Shown: one piece after another, positions 1-9,884 of the stretch
How positions within the stretch are numbered: the first letter of the stretch is position 1
Layout: every line of letters starts with the position of its first letter
Source: Medakamo hakoo
Taxonomy: Eukaryota > Chlorophyta > Trebouxiophyceae > Coccomyxaceae
Reading direction: 5' to 3'
NCBI GenBank assembly: GCA_026636295.1
Contig: CP089457.1
Location: 677,001-741,000, forward strand
DNA length: 64,000 nt
Translations under genes and position numbers: made by a program
Notes under the pieces: generated by a model
The model's input: the letters and a program-made list of their open reading frames with translations, nothing else
Database searches by the model: none
Told to the model about the DNA's origin: nothing

Positions 1-60
1 CAGGGCGTCCAGCGTGGATGGTGGAGGCGCGGTGGACGGGTCCATGCCTCTCCCTCGCCC

Positions 61-576
61 TCACACCGCGAGGTTGAGTGCGGCCACGACCACAGCGAGC
101 GCCACGCCCGCCCACCGCTGGGCAGCCACCGTCGACGCGGGGGCCGCACCGCCCACACACCGGCCCGCCACCCAGTCAGACGCGACCGCCCACCCGGCCA
201 GGCGGGTGGACGGACTGCTGGCCGCTTCGGTGCTCACGCCAAAGCCGGCCGGGAAAACGCCCGCACCCGCCCAGGCTTCCACTCCACTGGGTAAGGCTAG
301 CGACGCGACCGGGTGGCCGTCTGGTAAAGGGCGGCCGCCGTGCGTGAGGCGGAGTGGGGTTGTGCAGGGGAGGGAGGCGGCGACGGCGGCCCGGGCCTGT
401 GTTTTTTTGGATGGGACGACAGGTTGAAGCGCGTCAAGTGCGGCACGATGCGAGAAAAGTTGGACGCGGAAGGGCTGCGCCCTCCAATTCTCTCGCCTTC
501 CTACCTTAAGGTCAGCCACTGTGTCGGTCGGTCCGAGCGGCAGGGTCAGGTGGCGGGCGGCGGCGGGCCTGTGCAT
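61..576 (-). CDS. Tail-anchored ubiquitin-like domain protein
   Basis: Two exons (505-576, 61-396) joined in phase 0 give 135 residues. The donor is AAG/GTAGG and the acceptor CACAG. Residues about 8-68 read as a beta-grasp ubiquitin fold: the first strands and 'TDTVADLKARAAVA' match the ubiquitin helix region, and 'LRLTHGGRPLPDG' matches the ubiquitin stretch 'LIFAGKQLEDG'. The C-terminus is a single hydrophobic segment (about residues 119-135) ending almost at the stop. The protein therefore has no C-terminal Gly-Gly and cannot be conjugated. It should instead be anchored by its tail, with the ubiquitin fold in the cytosol. Membrane-anchored ubiquitin-like proteins often recruit proteasome or ERAD factors; that role is inference. 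The start at 576 is the ATG directly before the fold. The gene is divergent from the RETICULATA-related gene. Confidence 0.6.
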   Translation of the reverse strand: MHRPAAARHLTLPLGPTDTVADLKVGRRENWRAQPFRVQLFSHRAALDALQPVVPSKKTQARAAVAASLPCTTPLRLTHGGRPLPDGHPVASLALPSGVEAWAGAGVFPAGFGVSTEAASSPSTRLAGWAVASDWVAGRCVGGAAPASTVAAQRWAGVALAVVVAALNLAV

Positions 577-912
577 TGGGGAGGGAGGCGTGAGGAGACG
601 CGAGACGCATGTGGGAGAGTGGGGGAGAAGGCATGACAGACGAAACGCAGAAACGCACTCGGAGGAGCCTTGGGGGTCTTCAAAGACGAGCAGGACGTCC
701 AGGTGGGTGGGCATGCGGCCGTGTGGCCTAGGCAACGGCGAAGTCGGAAGCTTTTTTTGGTTGAGAACCGGAGAGACCGAGAGAGGAAGGCGCGAGTGGT
801 CGGGGCCGGCGTCGACACAGGGCCGCTCCTCACTCTCACGTCCCTCCTACAAATCTCTCCACCGCTTCTCCGGAACCAGCGCGTCGTTTCATCCTCGTTT
901 TCCGGACACGCC
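577..912. promoter_or_regulatory. Divergent intergenic region
   Basis: 336 bp lie between two start codons facing away from each other, so it must hold both promoters. It contains a T7 run near 750 and no convincing coding exon. No TATA box is evident. Confidence 0.4.
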
Positions 913-3262
913 ATGTCGGCGTTGCAGGCCCGGTGTCCCACCGCGGGCCCTCGCACGGTCGCAGCCGCGCCCGCCCGGCCGGCGGCGCGGGGACTGCCGC
1001 CGCTGCGCCGCCGGACGACGACTGCGCCGGTGCTCGCCTTGTCTCCCTCGGAGGTGCGTTTTGGAGGTCTCGGAACATCTCGTCACGCCCGTTTCGTGTT
1101 ACGGATGCCTTCGACTAAAGGCCTCGGGGGCGGGTGATGGGCGGCGGTGCAGCGGCACCCGGCATGCGGGCGGGCAGCAATTGGTGGCGCCTGTTCTGTG
1201 AGGCTTTCTTCCATGAGCGGAAAAGTCCGCCTCCGGGGGCCTCGCCCCGCGCCGTGACCCGCTCGCTGGGCGAGCAAGACGGTCGACAATACGACGCAGG
1301 GCGGGCGAGCGGAGTTGAGGCGTGCGACGTGGTCGCCGCGCCCGATTCGCGGCTGCTTCCGCAGGCCGTCGGCTCGCCTTCCGCGGCCAGCAACTCCTGC
1401 GTGCTGTCCTCTCTTCGCGACGGCCCTCCGTTATTGCCGCCAGCCGCCGCTTTCCCGCGCACGCAACCCCCGCCAAAGGGTGAACTAGTCTTCGCACAAG
1501 CCATCACGCGCGCGGAAACGCTCACAACCCCCCTCCCATCGCGAAAAAACAGGAGTCGTCCGCGACCGGCCCTGCGAGCGCGACGCTGCCGTCCACCCTC
1601 TCCGCCCCGCCCGCCTTCGGCGCCACCACCCGCATGGCCCGTGGCTCCTTTGGCGGCGGCGGTGCAACGCTCCAACGCGCCCGCCTGAGCCTGCTGCAAA
1701 AGGTGAGCTTGTGCGCAAGAGTTGGGCGGGCGGAGGGAGAAATTGGTCGCGAGCCGCTCGCTCTCTTCCCCGACCCGACCTCACCCATCCACCCATCCAC
1801 CCACCCCTCCCCACTCTCCCAGTCCCGCACCGTCGAACCAAAGCTCGACTTTTCGGGCGGCGGCGGCGGCATCGGTAAAAACATCCACAACGGCGGCGGT
1901 GGCGGCGGCGGCGACGACGACGACGACGACTACTTCGGCAACTTCGACGACGGCGGCGACGGCGGCGGCGACGGCGGCCGCGACCCCTTTTGGCGCGCGG
2001 TCATCAAACAGCTGTACGACGAATCGTCCCTGGCCGCCGTGCTGTCGGAGTGGGGCCGGGCCGCGTCCGACCTGCCCGCCATCCTGCGCCAGTCCGTCGC
2101 CATGGGCCTGTTCTCGTCGGCCCAGCTCGTCCGCTTCCTGGCCATGGACGTCCGCCCGAACGCGGTGCGGTCCCTGACCCGCGCCCTCCCGCCCCGCGCC
2201 GCGCGCGGGCTCGTGGGCCGCCTCATGGCCGACCCGGCCTTCGCGCACAAGCTGGGCTTCGAAGTCGGCCTGACCGCCCTGTGGTCCCTGGCCTGGGAGG
2301 CCCGCGCCCGGGGCGACGCGTTTTGGTCGGAGCTGGACTTCGTCGCCCTGAACACGGCCGTCCTGGCCCTGGCGGGCGCGGCCGGCGTCTGGGCGGCCGC
2401 GCCGACGCGCGCGCCCGCGATTGGCGGGTCGGGCGCCTGGGCGACTGCGCTGGCCGGCATCCCCAACCACGCCTTTGACGCGTCCACGCCCGCCCGGACC
2501 TACGGGGCGGGCGCGCGCGCGGCGTCGCTGGGCGCGCGCGGGCTGGAGCTCGCGCTCATCGGCGGCGCGGCCGGCGCCCTGATGGCCGGCGGCGGCTCGG
2601 CCCTGACGGCCCTGCACCGGCGCCTGCGGCGCGAACCGTCCTACGAGCCCGCCGCCCCCGTCCCGCCGCTCTCCTCCGCGCTCGCCATGGCCGCGACGGG
2701 CGGGCTCGTGTCCAACGCGCGCCTCCACCTGCTCGGCGGCGTCGACCGCTACCTCTTTGAGCACTGCGGGTCCCTGGCCTCCTACTTTGCGCCTGCGCTG
2801 ACGCTCCGCGCTGCGGCCTCGTGGGCCGCGCACGAGACGCGCCTGGAAGCGCAGGGGCTGGGCGGGGTGCTGCCGGCCAAGGCCGCGGCGAAAGCGGAGG
2901 AGCGCGCGGCCGTCGCGGCCGCGGCTGCGGCCCGCCGCCCCCGCACTCCCGCGGGCCCGCCCCGCCGCAAACGCCTGGTGCGCAAAGTGGGCGCGGGCGC
3001 GCCGCCGGGAGCCGCGTCCGTCGCGACGGCGGCCCTGCACCCCGGGTCGGCGGGCGAAGCCGCGGCGGGCGCCTCGACCTCGTACGCTGTGTCCGGAGAC
3101 GCGGCGGGCACCCTGGCGGCTGAGGGCGGCCTGCCGCCGCCGCGCGGCCCGCGCAAAGCCGCCGTGCCCACGGGCAAGGAGGCTGCTGAAGGCTCTGCCC
3201 CCGTCCGGCGGCGGCGCAAGAAGAAGGCGCCCGTCGGCTTTTCCATCTCCGCCTCGGCGTGA
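913..3262 (+). CDS. RETICULATA-related protein (DUF3411), plastid
   Basis: Three exons (913-1053, 1553-1702, 1823-3262), all phase 0, encode 576 residues. The first about 95 residues are rich in Ala, Arg, Ser and Thr and look like a plastid transit peptide. A Gly/Asp tract follows (about 109-150). The DUF3411 core spans roughly 150-400 and includes family-typical stretches: 'LMADPAFAHKLGFEVGL', 'FWSELDFVALN' and 'PPLSSALAMAATGGLVSNAR'. Several hydrophobic helices are present. RETICULATA-family proteins of plants sit in the plastid envelope and affect leaf mesophyll and plastid development; their biochemical activity is unknown. The C-terminal about 150 residues are low-complexity and Arg/Lys/Ala-rich, ending in a basic patch near 'RRRRKKKAP'. 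The first intron (499 nt) is the longest in the window. Confidence 0.8.
1054..1552 (+). other. Long first intron of the RETICULATA-related gene
   Basis: A 499-nt intron with donor GTGCG and acceptor AAAAAACAG, where neighbouring introns are mostly 70-240 nt. I looked for box C/D motifs, a tRNA fold and an extra in-phase exon and found none I could support. Confidence 0.5.
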
Positions 3263-3722
3263 AGAGTGAACGAGATGGAAAACACTGGATGGAAAAAAAA
3301 CGCCAGAGTGTGTTTTCAACCAAAAAACGATCAATGATTCATCACCGTCCCCCCCCCCCCTTTTACCCACATTCCTTTTTGTGTGTCATTTGAGCGAGAG
3401 AGAGAGGAGAGTATTTTCCTGGAGTCCGGCGGTGTTTTTTCGGTTTGTGTAAGGAGCGAAAGAAAACAGGCAGGTTTCCCTCTTTTTTGGCCTGGGAGCG
3501 GGTGGTCGGCCCCGTGCCTCACTCCCGTTCGTTCTTCCCTGCCTCCCGGGGAAGGGGGAGCAGGGGACCTGTCATCTCTCCCTCGCTCTCGCTCTCCACC
3601 CGCCCGCCACTGGGCGCACGCGACCCTGTGACCAAGCCCCCGCCTGCGCTCAACTGTGCGACCAAGAGAGCAGCGCCGGCATTTTTCTTCCCTTTTCCCG
3701 GCTCCCGCCTAGCTCAGTTTCC
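3263..3722. other. Intergenic region before CK2 beta
   Basis: 460 bp between two plus-strand genes, the largest gap in the window. It has a C11 run near 3350-3360, AG-rich and T-rich patches, and no convincing exon. It should hold the 3' end of the upstream gene and the CK2 beta promoter. Confidence 0.4.
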
Positions 3723-5054
3723 ATGTCCGGCGCCGCCCGCCCGGGCGGCTTCGGCTACGACGACGCGACGTCGACGGAGACGGGGTCGTCCGAGCCGAGC
3801 GACGCGTCCGGCAGGTGCGGAGGAGAGTGTGTGGAGTGCGACGGGCGGAAAACATTTTCTGCCGCATGGGGGGGGGGAGGGTGCTGGCAAAGAAGAGGGA
3901 TGGCGGGCAGCACAGTCCTGTCTCTCTCCGCCGCTCTCCCCTGTCGTCACGCGCCCGGGAGCGTGACGACGGCGCCGTCAGCGGCCTGGCCAGCCAACTG
4001 AGCTGCGCGGCACGAAAGAGGAAAGCCAGCCTGGCGCCGGACGGCGGACGAAAAAAGGGCGAAGGGGGCGTGGCCGCCGCCAACCCACACACCAGCCCAT
4101 CCCATCCCGCCCCGCCCCACCCCGCCCCGTCCACAACAACACAGCGAGGCCGCCTCCTGGATCGCCTGGTTCACGTCCTTGCGTGGCAACGAGTACTTTG
4201 TGGCCGTCGACGAGGATTACATCCAGGACGATTTCAACCTGGCCGGGCTGTCCGCCCAGGTGAGGGAAAGCCGGGGTGGGAGGGCAGTGGTGGCGTGGCG
4301 CGCGCGCGCTCCGTCCACACACACACACACACACACCGCCCGTGCTCTCACCCGGTCGCGCGTGCCCCGTCCCCCCAAACCTGCACACGCGCGCGCGCGC
4401 CACGCACACCAGGTGCCCTACTACGACTACGCCCTGGACCTCATCCTGGACGCCGACTCGCCCGCGGCCGACGCGCTGAGCGAAGCGCAACAAGAACTGG
4501 TGGAGTCCGCGGCGGAGGCGTTGTACGGGCTGATCCACGCCCGCTTCGTCCTGACGGGGCGGGGCCTGGCGGCCGTGGCGGACCGGTTCCGGGCGGGCGG
4601 CTACGGCCGGTGCCCGCGGCTGGGCTGCGGCGGCCAGCCGCTCCTGCCCCTGGGCCCGTCCGACGTGCCGCGCCAGGCGACGGTCGCGGCGTGGTGCCCG
4701 CGCTGCGAGGACGCCTTCCGGCCGCCGGTCCGGGGCGCGGCGGCGCTGGACGGCGCGTACTTCACGACCAGCCTGCCCCACCTGCTGCTGCTGACGTACC
4801 CGGCCCTGCGGCCGCCCGCGCCGTACCCGGGCGACCGCCCGGTCCCGCGCGTGTTTGGGTTCCGCGTGGCGGCGGCGTCGCTGGCCCGGCCGACGGGCCC
4901 GCCGGTGACGGGGTGGGGCGTGGCGGCGGCCGCGGCCAGCAGGCGGACGGGGAGTGGGGCAGGCGGCGGTGCGAGTGGCGGCGGCGGCGCTGGAGGCAGC
5001 ACAGGCGACGGCGGCGGAGGGACGGGCGGCGGCGGGGGGGCAGAGAAAACGTGA
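3723..5054 (+). CDS. CKB: Casein kinase II regulatory subunit beta
   Basis: Three exons (3723-3814, 4145-4259, 4413-5054) encode 282 residues. After a short acidic/Ser-rich N-terminus, exon 2 carries the family block 'WIAWFTSLRGNEYFVAVDED' followed by 'YIQDDFNLAGL'. Exon 3 has 'AEALYGLIHARFVLTGRGL', the zinc ribbon (CPRLGC, then CPRC about 22 residues later) and 'DGAYFTTSLPHLLL'. These are the hallmarks of the beta subunit that dimerises through zinc and assembles the CK2 tetramer. The last about 50 residues are a Gly-rich tail that typical CK2 beta proteins lack. The Gly tail's reading frame is open but its length could be polymorphic. Intron 2 contains a CA microsatellite. Confidence 0.93.
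4315..4336 (+). repeat. CA microsatellite in CK2 beta intron 2
   Basis: About 11 CA dinucleotides within the intron, about 75 nt before the acceptor. Confidence 0.8.
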
Positions 5055-5459
5055 GGCGCGCGTGTTTTTGCGCGCGCGCGCGCCCGTCCCCCCCTTCTCT
5101 GCCGTCCATTCCTGTAGGCGGAGGGGCGCGCTGTCGTGGTGTGTGTGTGTGTGAGTGTGTGTAAACCATCCCCCCTGAAGTTGAGTGGCTGTATCAAAAG
5201 ATGCGTGGCGGCGCGCGGAGGGGGGGAGCGCTGCGAGTCACTCCAGTTTTTTTTCCATCCCACCCTCGCAACAAGCACCCGCACCTCTCCCTCCACACCG
5301 ACCGCTCCCGCCCTTTTCCGCCCGCCTCTCCCTTCCTGCCCTGCTCTCACGCACACACCAGAGCACCACACAAAGAATGCTACACAAAAAAAGGGGGCAG
5401 GGAGCACCAAACACACTCGTTTTTGCGCCTGTGTCCTCGCGCGCTCGTTGACCTCCGCC
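5055..5459. other. Convergent 3' intergenic region
   Basis: 405 bp between the stop codons of two converging genes. It has a TG microsatellite near 5141-5163, a T8 run near 5247 and CA-rich text. No exon is supported and no TGTAA-type polyadenylation signal is obvious. Confidence 0.4.
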
Positions 5460-6295
5460 TCACTCGTTGAAGTGGATCGCCCCCACTTTGAACACAAACG
5501 CGGCCGTCGCCAGCATCGTCAGGATGACCAGCAGGAACGACAGGGCGATGACCACCTGGGTCAGGGTGATGCCCGCGTACCAGGGCGCGGGACCGGCGGC
5601 GGAGGACCCAATGCCGCCGCCGCCGAGGCCGCCGGTCGGGTTTGAAAAGTCTTCGGCTTCCGTGAACAGGGGCGACCCGTCGGCGCCCAGGCCGGCCATG
5701 GGGTTGGCCTGCCCGGCGCCCGCACCCGTCCCAAACCCAATGCCGCCAAAGGGCGAGGCGGGTGGAGGGGCGCCAAAGGGCGAGGCGGGGCTCGCCGGCG
5801 GCGGCCGCGCGGCCGGCGTGGCGGCGGTGGTGACCCCCGCGGAGGGCGAGGAGGTGCTCGGCCCCTCCTCCGCGAACTCGGACGCCGCCACGAAGTCCGC
5901 CACGTCCGCGCCGTCGCCCAGCAGTTCGCGCTTGTCCCGGGCCAGGAGGCGGGCGACCTGGGCGGCGCCCTCGTCAAAGGGTTGCAGCTTTTCTGGGTGT
6001 TGGGGGGAGGTGGGAGGTGTGGGAGAGGGTCAGAGGGTCGGGGGGCCTAGCCGGCGCCTGCAAGTTGCCGGGGCAAGGCGGCGCTCCCAGTGCGTGCCCA
6101 AGCTCTCTATACCCCTGGCGTCGTTCGCATGGTTCTGCCACTCCCCGCTGAACCCGTCCGCGGACCTTGGGACCCCAGGGGCTCGCCCGCGCGGGCGAGC
6201 AGAGACGCGCGGCGGCGCGGCGGCAGCGGCGCAGCGCACCACACGCCCGCGGCGCGGCCCGCCGTCCGTGACGCCGGCAGAGTAGTGCGGAGCAT
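5460..6295 (-). CDS. Plastid-like single-pass membrane protein, function unknown
   Basis: I do not recognise the family. The last exon (5460-5992) is firm: it reads from 'KLQPFDEGAAQVARLLARD' through a Pro/Ala/Gly-rich middle to one strong transmembrane helix near the end ('VVIALSFLLVILTMLATAAF') and a short tail HFNE. The first exon starts at 6295 and gives an Arg/Ala/Ser-rich presequence. The donor is uncertain: GTCCGC after 6166 or GTGGCA after 6142, both phase 1 as the acceptor requires. The model gives about 220 residues with the first choice. The presequence suggests a plastid or mitochondrial membrane protein; that is inference. It is divergent from SmD3. Confidence 0.55.
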
Positions 6296-6633
6296 GGTTC
6301 TCTAGGCTTCGCACAAAGCGAAAAGAGCAAAGGGTTGAGCGCGGCGCGTGCCTGCTCTTGGCTTACGTTTTTTCGCTCTTGCTCGCTCGTTTCCGCTGTG
6401 TTTTGCTCAGCGGGCGGGGCCCAGAGTTCTTTTTTCTGTCCCCGTCCCCGCTCGCGCGTCTCTCCACAAGGACTGGGAGCCGCACACACGCGCGCGCGCG
6501 CCTGTCGCCCCAGCACACGGAGACCCTCCCATCGACTGAGCTCCCCGTTCAGGCGAGGGCCCGTCGCGCGCGCTCCTTTTTTCTTCTCGAAGCGCACTCC
6601 CATTTCCGCCGTCGCGTTTCCTCACCGCCCGTG
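6296..6633. promoter_or_regulatory. Divergent promoter region upstream of SmD3
   Basis: 338 bp between two outward-facing starts. It contains several CTTGCTCG/CGCTC-like pieces, T-rich patches near 6369 and 6430, and no supported exon. Confidence 0.4.
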
Positions 6634-7247
6634 ATGTCGAAAGGCGTGGGCGTGCCCATCCGCCTCCTGCACGAGGCGGCGGGGCATGTGTGCACGGTGA
6701 GAGATGGGAGGGACGGGGTGGGGGCGGCGGCGCGAGGGGACGCTGCGGCGCACCAAGCTCTCTCCCTCTGGCGCCGCCGCCGGTCTGCATTTGCAGCAGG
6801 GATCGGTTGTGTCTCACGCCCACCACCACCCCACGACAGGTCGAGCTCACGTCCGGCGAGACGTACCGGGGCGACCTGGCGGAGACGGAGGACAACTGGA
6901 ACGTCCAGCTCAAAAACGTGACGGCGACGGCCAAGGTGAGGGACGAGCGGCGGACCTGGAAAAGAAACGCCGCCCCCCTCCATCCATGCTTTCCTCACGG
7001 GGCACTTTTCAACGCCACACAACAACAGGACGGCCACGTCTCGCACATGGAGCACGTCTTCATCCGCGGCGCGCGCGTCAAGCTGCTCATCATCCCGGAC
7101 ATGCTCAAAAACTCGCCGATGTTCAAAAGGACGGAGCCGGGCGCCAAATCCAAGAGCTGGGCGACGGGGACGGGGCGCGGGCGGGGGAGGGCGGGTGGCG
7201 GGCGCGGCGGTGGGGGTGGGGCAGGGCGGGGGCGCGGGCGCGGGTGA
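6634..7247 (+). CDS. SMD3: Small nuclear ribonucleoprotein Sm D3
   Basis: Three exons (6634-6696, 6840-6935, 7029-7247), all phase 0, encode 125 residues. Sm motif 1 is 'VELTSGETYRGDLAETEDNW' and Sm motif 2 includes 'VFIRGARVKLLIIPDML', with the SmD3-typical 'KNSPMFK' after it. The N-terminus 'GVPIRLLHEAAGH' also matches SmD3. The C-terminal tail is made of Gly-Arg repeats, the usual target of symmetric arginine methylation. The protein is one of the seven ring subunits of U1, U2, U4 and U5 snRNPs in the nucleus. Length and domain order are normal for the family. Confidence 0.95.
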
Positions 7248-7372
7248 GAGCTTGTTGCCATGTGTTGAGCTCGTCTTGACGGCCGCACAAACGACAAAAA
7301 ATGGGATGGGACGGATGGGATGGGATGGCAGGTTTCGTTTGTTTTTCCTTTTTTTCTTACGCGCTCGTCTCC

Positions 7373-9580
7373 TCACTGAATCGCCTGCGCCGCAACTGGC
7401 ACGCCACCACCATTCTCCGGCGGCGGCGGCTCCACCACGCGGTCGCTGCCGGCGATGTAGCCCCACAGCGACAGGCGGCCGGGCTTGTGCGGCTGGTGCA
7501 CTGGGACAGCGGGCCGGTGGTGGTGGTGGTGGTGGTGACCCGCCGGCGCCGCCGCGGCCGGCGGCGACGGCGGCGCCAGGGCGCGCAGGCGGCCGACCTC
7601 CTCCGCCAGGGCCGCCAGCTCGGCGGCCTGGGACGGGACAGCGAGTGCGGGCGGCGGCGGCGGCGGAGGTGGCGGCGGCTGCCAGGCGGGCGGCTGTTCG
7701 GGCGCCCACCCACCGCCGCCGCTGCTCGGTCCGCCTCCGCCTCCACCACCCAGGTGAGCCGTCGGCGACGGCGGCGCGGCCGCCGCCTCAAGGACGGCGG
7801 GCGGAGCAGGAGGAGGAGGCTGGAGGGCGGGCGGCGCAGGGACAGCCGCCCGCAGACCCGCCAGCTCCGCCCGCAGGCCCGCCAGCTCCGCCCTCAGCCC
7901 GTCCGCCTCGCGCTCGGCCGCGGCCGCGCGCGCGGCCGCGTCCGCGCCCGCCGCCCGTTCAGCCTCCAACGCCCGCTCGGCCCGGGCGACGCGCGGGTCG
8001 GAGGCTCCGGCATCATCCAGCGTGGCGGCCCGCGCGGCCGCCAACGCCCGCTCCGCAGACTCGGCGCGCGCGGCCGCACGCTCCGCCGCCTCCTTCAACC
8101 CGGCGATCTCGCCCTCCGCCGCCGCCACCCACTCCCGCAGGCTGGCCGCCTCGGCTTCGGCTGCCGCCGCTTTGTCTCTGAGGGAAGCTTCGAGCGCAGG
8201 GTCTAAGGACGGCTGGGCAGCGGGGGCGGCGGCGGCGGCGGCCGCGCTCGCCGCTTGCACCTCTTGCTCGAGCGTCGCCACCCGCTCCGCCGCCGCGTCC
8301 GCGGCGGCGCGGGCCATGACCGCGTCCCCACGCGCGCCAGCCGCTTCACGGGCGGAGGCGGCGGCCTCCGCCTTGGCGGCCGCCGCCTCAGCCCGGGCGG
8401 CAGACAGCTCGGCCGCGGCCGACGCGGCGGCGCGCGCCGCAGCTTCGCTCGCGGCGGCCAAAGCGGCGCGCAGGGAGGCGACTTCGGACGCGGCGGACTC
8501 GTCCATCACAGGCGGAGCAGGCGGTGGCGAGGCCGGCGTGGCCGCCTCAAAGGCGGGAGGCGGAGGAGGAGGGGGCTGAGGTGGGGAGACGCTCTCGAAC
8601 GTGAGCGCTGCCGCGACGGGCGGCGAGGGCGGCGGCGCCTGGGCCGCCGGTGCCACGACTGCCTCACCCTCGCCCAGGCCGTCGAAGAACGCGCCGCCGG
8701 ACGGGCTGGCCGCCTCGCCAAAGGCGGGTTGTAGAGGTGGGGGGGGAGGCGGCACGGCTCCTCCCCAGGCGGGAGGCGGCGGCGGCGGCGGCGGTTGCGC
8801 CGCCTCGGCAGCCGCGGGCGGCGCGGGCGGCGCCCACCCGCCGTTGGCCACCGGCGGCGGCGGTGGGGGCAGATCGACCGCGGGCGCGGCCAGCCAGTCG
8901 GTCGCGGGCTGCAGCGGCGGCGGCGGCGGTGGTGGCGGTTCCCCCGCGGCAACGACGGCCACGGGCGGCGGCGGCGGAGGTTCGGCCGCGGCCGGAGCAG
9001 ACGCCGGCTGCTGTGCCGGCCGCGCCTCCGCCCGTGGCGGCGGCGACCGGTCAAACCAGGCCGCCGACGCGTCGTCAGCGTCAGCGCCGCCAGACCCGGC
9101 GGGCTGGAAGACGACGGACGGCGGAGGTGGTGGAGGCGGTGGAGGCGGAGGTTCGAGCGGCGCGCACTCTGGAGCAGGAGGTGGAGGAGGCGCACACGCC
9201 GGCGGCAGTGGCGGCGGCGCCTCTGTCTGCCCACCCAGGCCGTCGAAGAAGGACGCCATGCCACCCGTGCCCTGGCCGACATCGCCGTCAAACGGCCCCG
9301 GCCCGGCCGCGGGGGGAGGAGGGGGAGGCATCGGCGCACTGGTCGCACCTCCAAACGAGGGTGGGGGCGGGGGCGGCGCATCCACGACCGGCGCTGGCGC
9401 TTGCCAGGCCGGGGCAGGCGGCGGTGCCGTCAGTCCTACGCCACCGCCAGCCACGGAAGGCGGGCGGAACAGCGGGCCGCGTCGGGATTTGGGCGGCACT
9501 GGTGCGGCGACAAAGCGAATGCCGCCGGATGGCACGGCGTCGGCATCAGCGCCTCCCGCAGCAGGCGGCGGGTCCCACAT
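7373..9580 (-). CDS. Proline-rich coiled-coil protein, function unknown
   Basis: Intronless, 735 residues from ATG 9580. Residues about 20-420 are proline-rich, with many poly-Pro blocks separated by Ala/Gly text and a repeated 'FFDGLG' motif (at least two copies). Residues about 425-620 are Ala/Glu/Arg-rich and almost certainly coiled coil. A His cluster (HHHHHHH) precedes a C-terminal segment with real sequence complexity, 'KPGRLSLWGYIAGSDRVVEP', which looks like a conserved short motif rather than low-complexity filler. I do not recognise a named family. Poly-Pro plus coiled coil suggests a scaffold, for example binding profilin or WW/SH3-type partners; this is inference. It is convergent with SmD3 and divergent from COQ4. 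Confidence 0.7.
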   Translation of the reverse strand: MWDPPPAAGGADADAVPSGGIRFVAAPVPPKSRRGPLFRPPSVAGGGVGLTAPPPAPAWQAPAPVVDAPPPPPPSFGGATSAPMPPPPPPAAGPGPFDGDVGQGTGGMASFFDGLGGQTEAPPPLPPACAPPPPPAPECAPLEPPPPPPPPPPPSVVFQPAGSGGADADDASAAWFDRSPPPRAEARPAQQPASAPAAAEPPPPPPVAVVAAGEPPPPPPPPLQPATDWLAAPAVDLPPPPPPVANGGWAPPAPPAAAEAAQPPPPPPPPAWGGAVPPPPPPLQPAFGEAASPSGGAFFDGLGEGEAVVAPAAQAPPPSPPVAAALTFESVSPPQPPPPPPPAFEAATPASPPPAPPVMDESAASEVASLRAALAAASEAAARAAASAAAELSAARAEAAAAKAEAAASAREAAGARGDAVMARAAADAAAERVATLEQEVQAASAAAAAAAPAAQPSLDPALEASLRDKAAAAEAEAASLREWVAAAEGEIAGLKEAAERAAARAESAERALAAARAATLDDAGASDPRVARAERALEAERAAGADAAARAAAAEREADGLRAELAGLRAELAGLRAAVPAPPALQPPPPAPPAVLEAAAAPPSPTAHLGGGGGGGPSSGGGGWAPEQPPAWQPPPPPPPPPPALAVPSQAAELAALAEEVGRLRALAPPSPPAAAAPAGHHHHHHHRPAVPVHQPHKPGRLSLWGYIAGSDRVVEPPPPENGGGVPVAAQAIQ

Positions 9581-9884
9581 ACGGGGCAAGAGGTCACAGA
9601 GGAGCGAGGGAGATGTGGGGAAGGCTGCGAATCGGCGTAGAAGCGCGCGAGACGCAGGGTTTGAGAGAGTGCGCGCGCACGCGAACACCGCACAGTGACA
9701 CGAGACGCATGGCCCTCGACTCGTGTGCACACCTCCTTTTTTGCGAAGCGGAACTCGCAAGGCACGCCACCCTTTCGCGAGACCGCCGCGCCTTGCGGCG
9801 GATGCACGCGTGTCCGTAAAACACTGCTAGAGCGCGGGAACTGGCAGGAAACGACGGCGGCGTCTCCATTCTGCGCCGCAAAAA
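9581..9884. promoter_or_regulatory. Divergent promoter region (coiled-coil gene / COQ4)
   Basis: 304 bp between outward-facing starts, less GC-rich than the genes, with no supported exon. Confidence 0.4.

Noticed and set aside
8930-9180. Triplet (GGC)n and CGG-rich tracts as a separate repeat element
   Set aside because: They are the codons of poly-Pro/Gly blocks in the coding sequence, so they are explained by the protein.
7195-9819. Long plus-strand open frames opposite the proline-rich coiled-coil gene
   Set aside because: They encode Arg/Gly/Ala strings with no family similarity. Stop codons are rare in such GC-rich DNA, so antisense frames stay open by chance.
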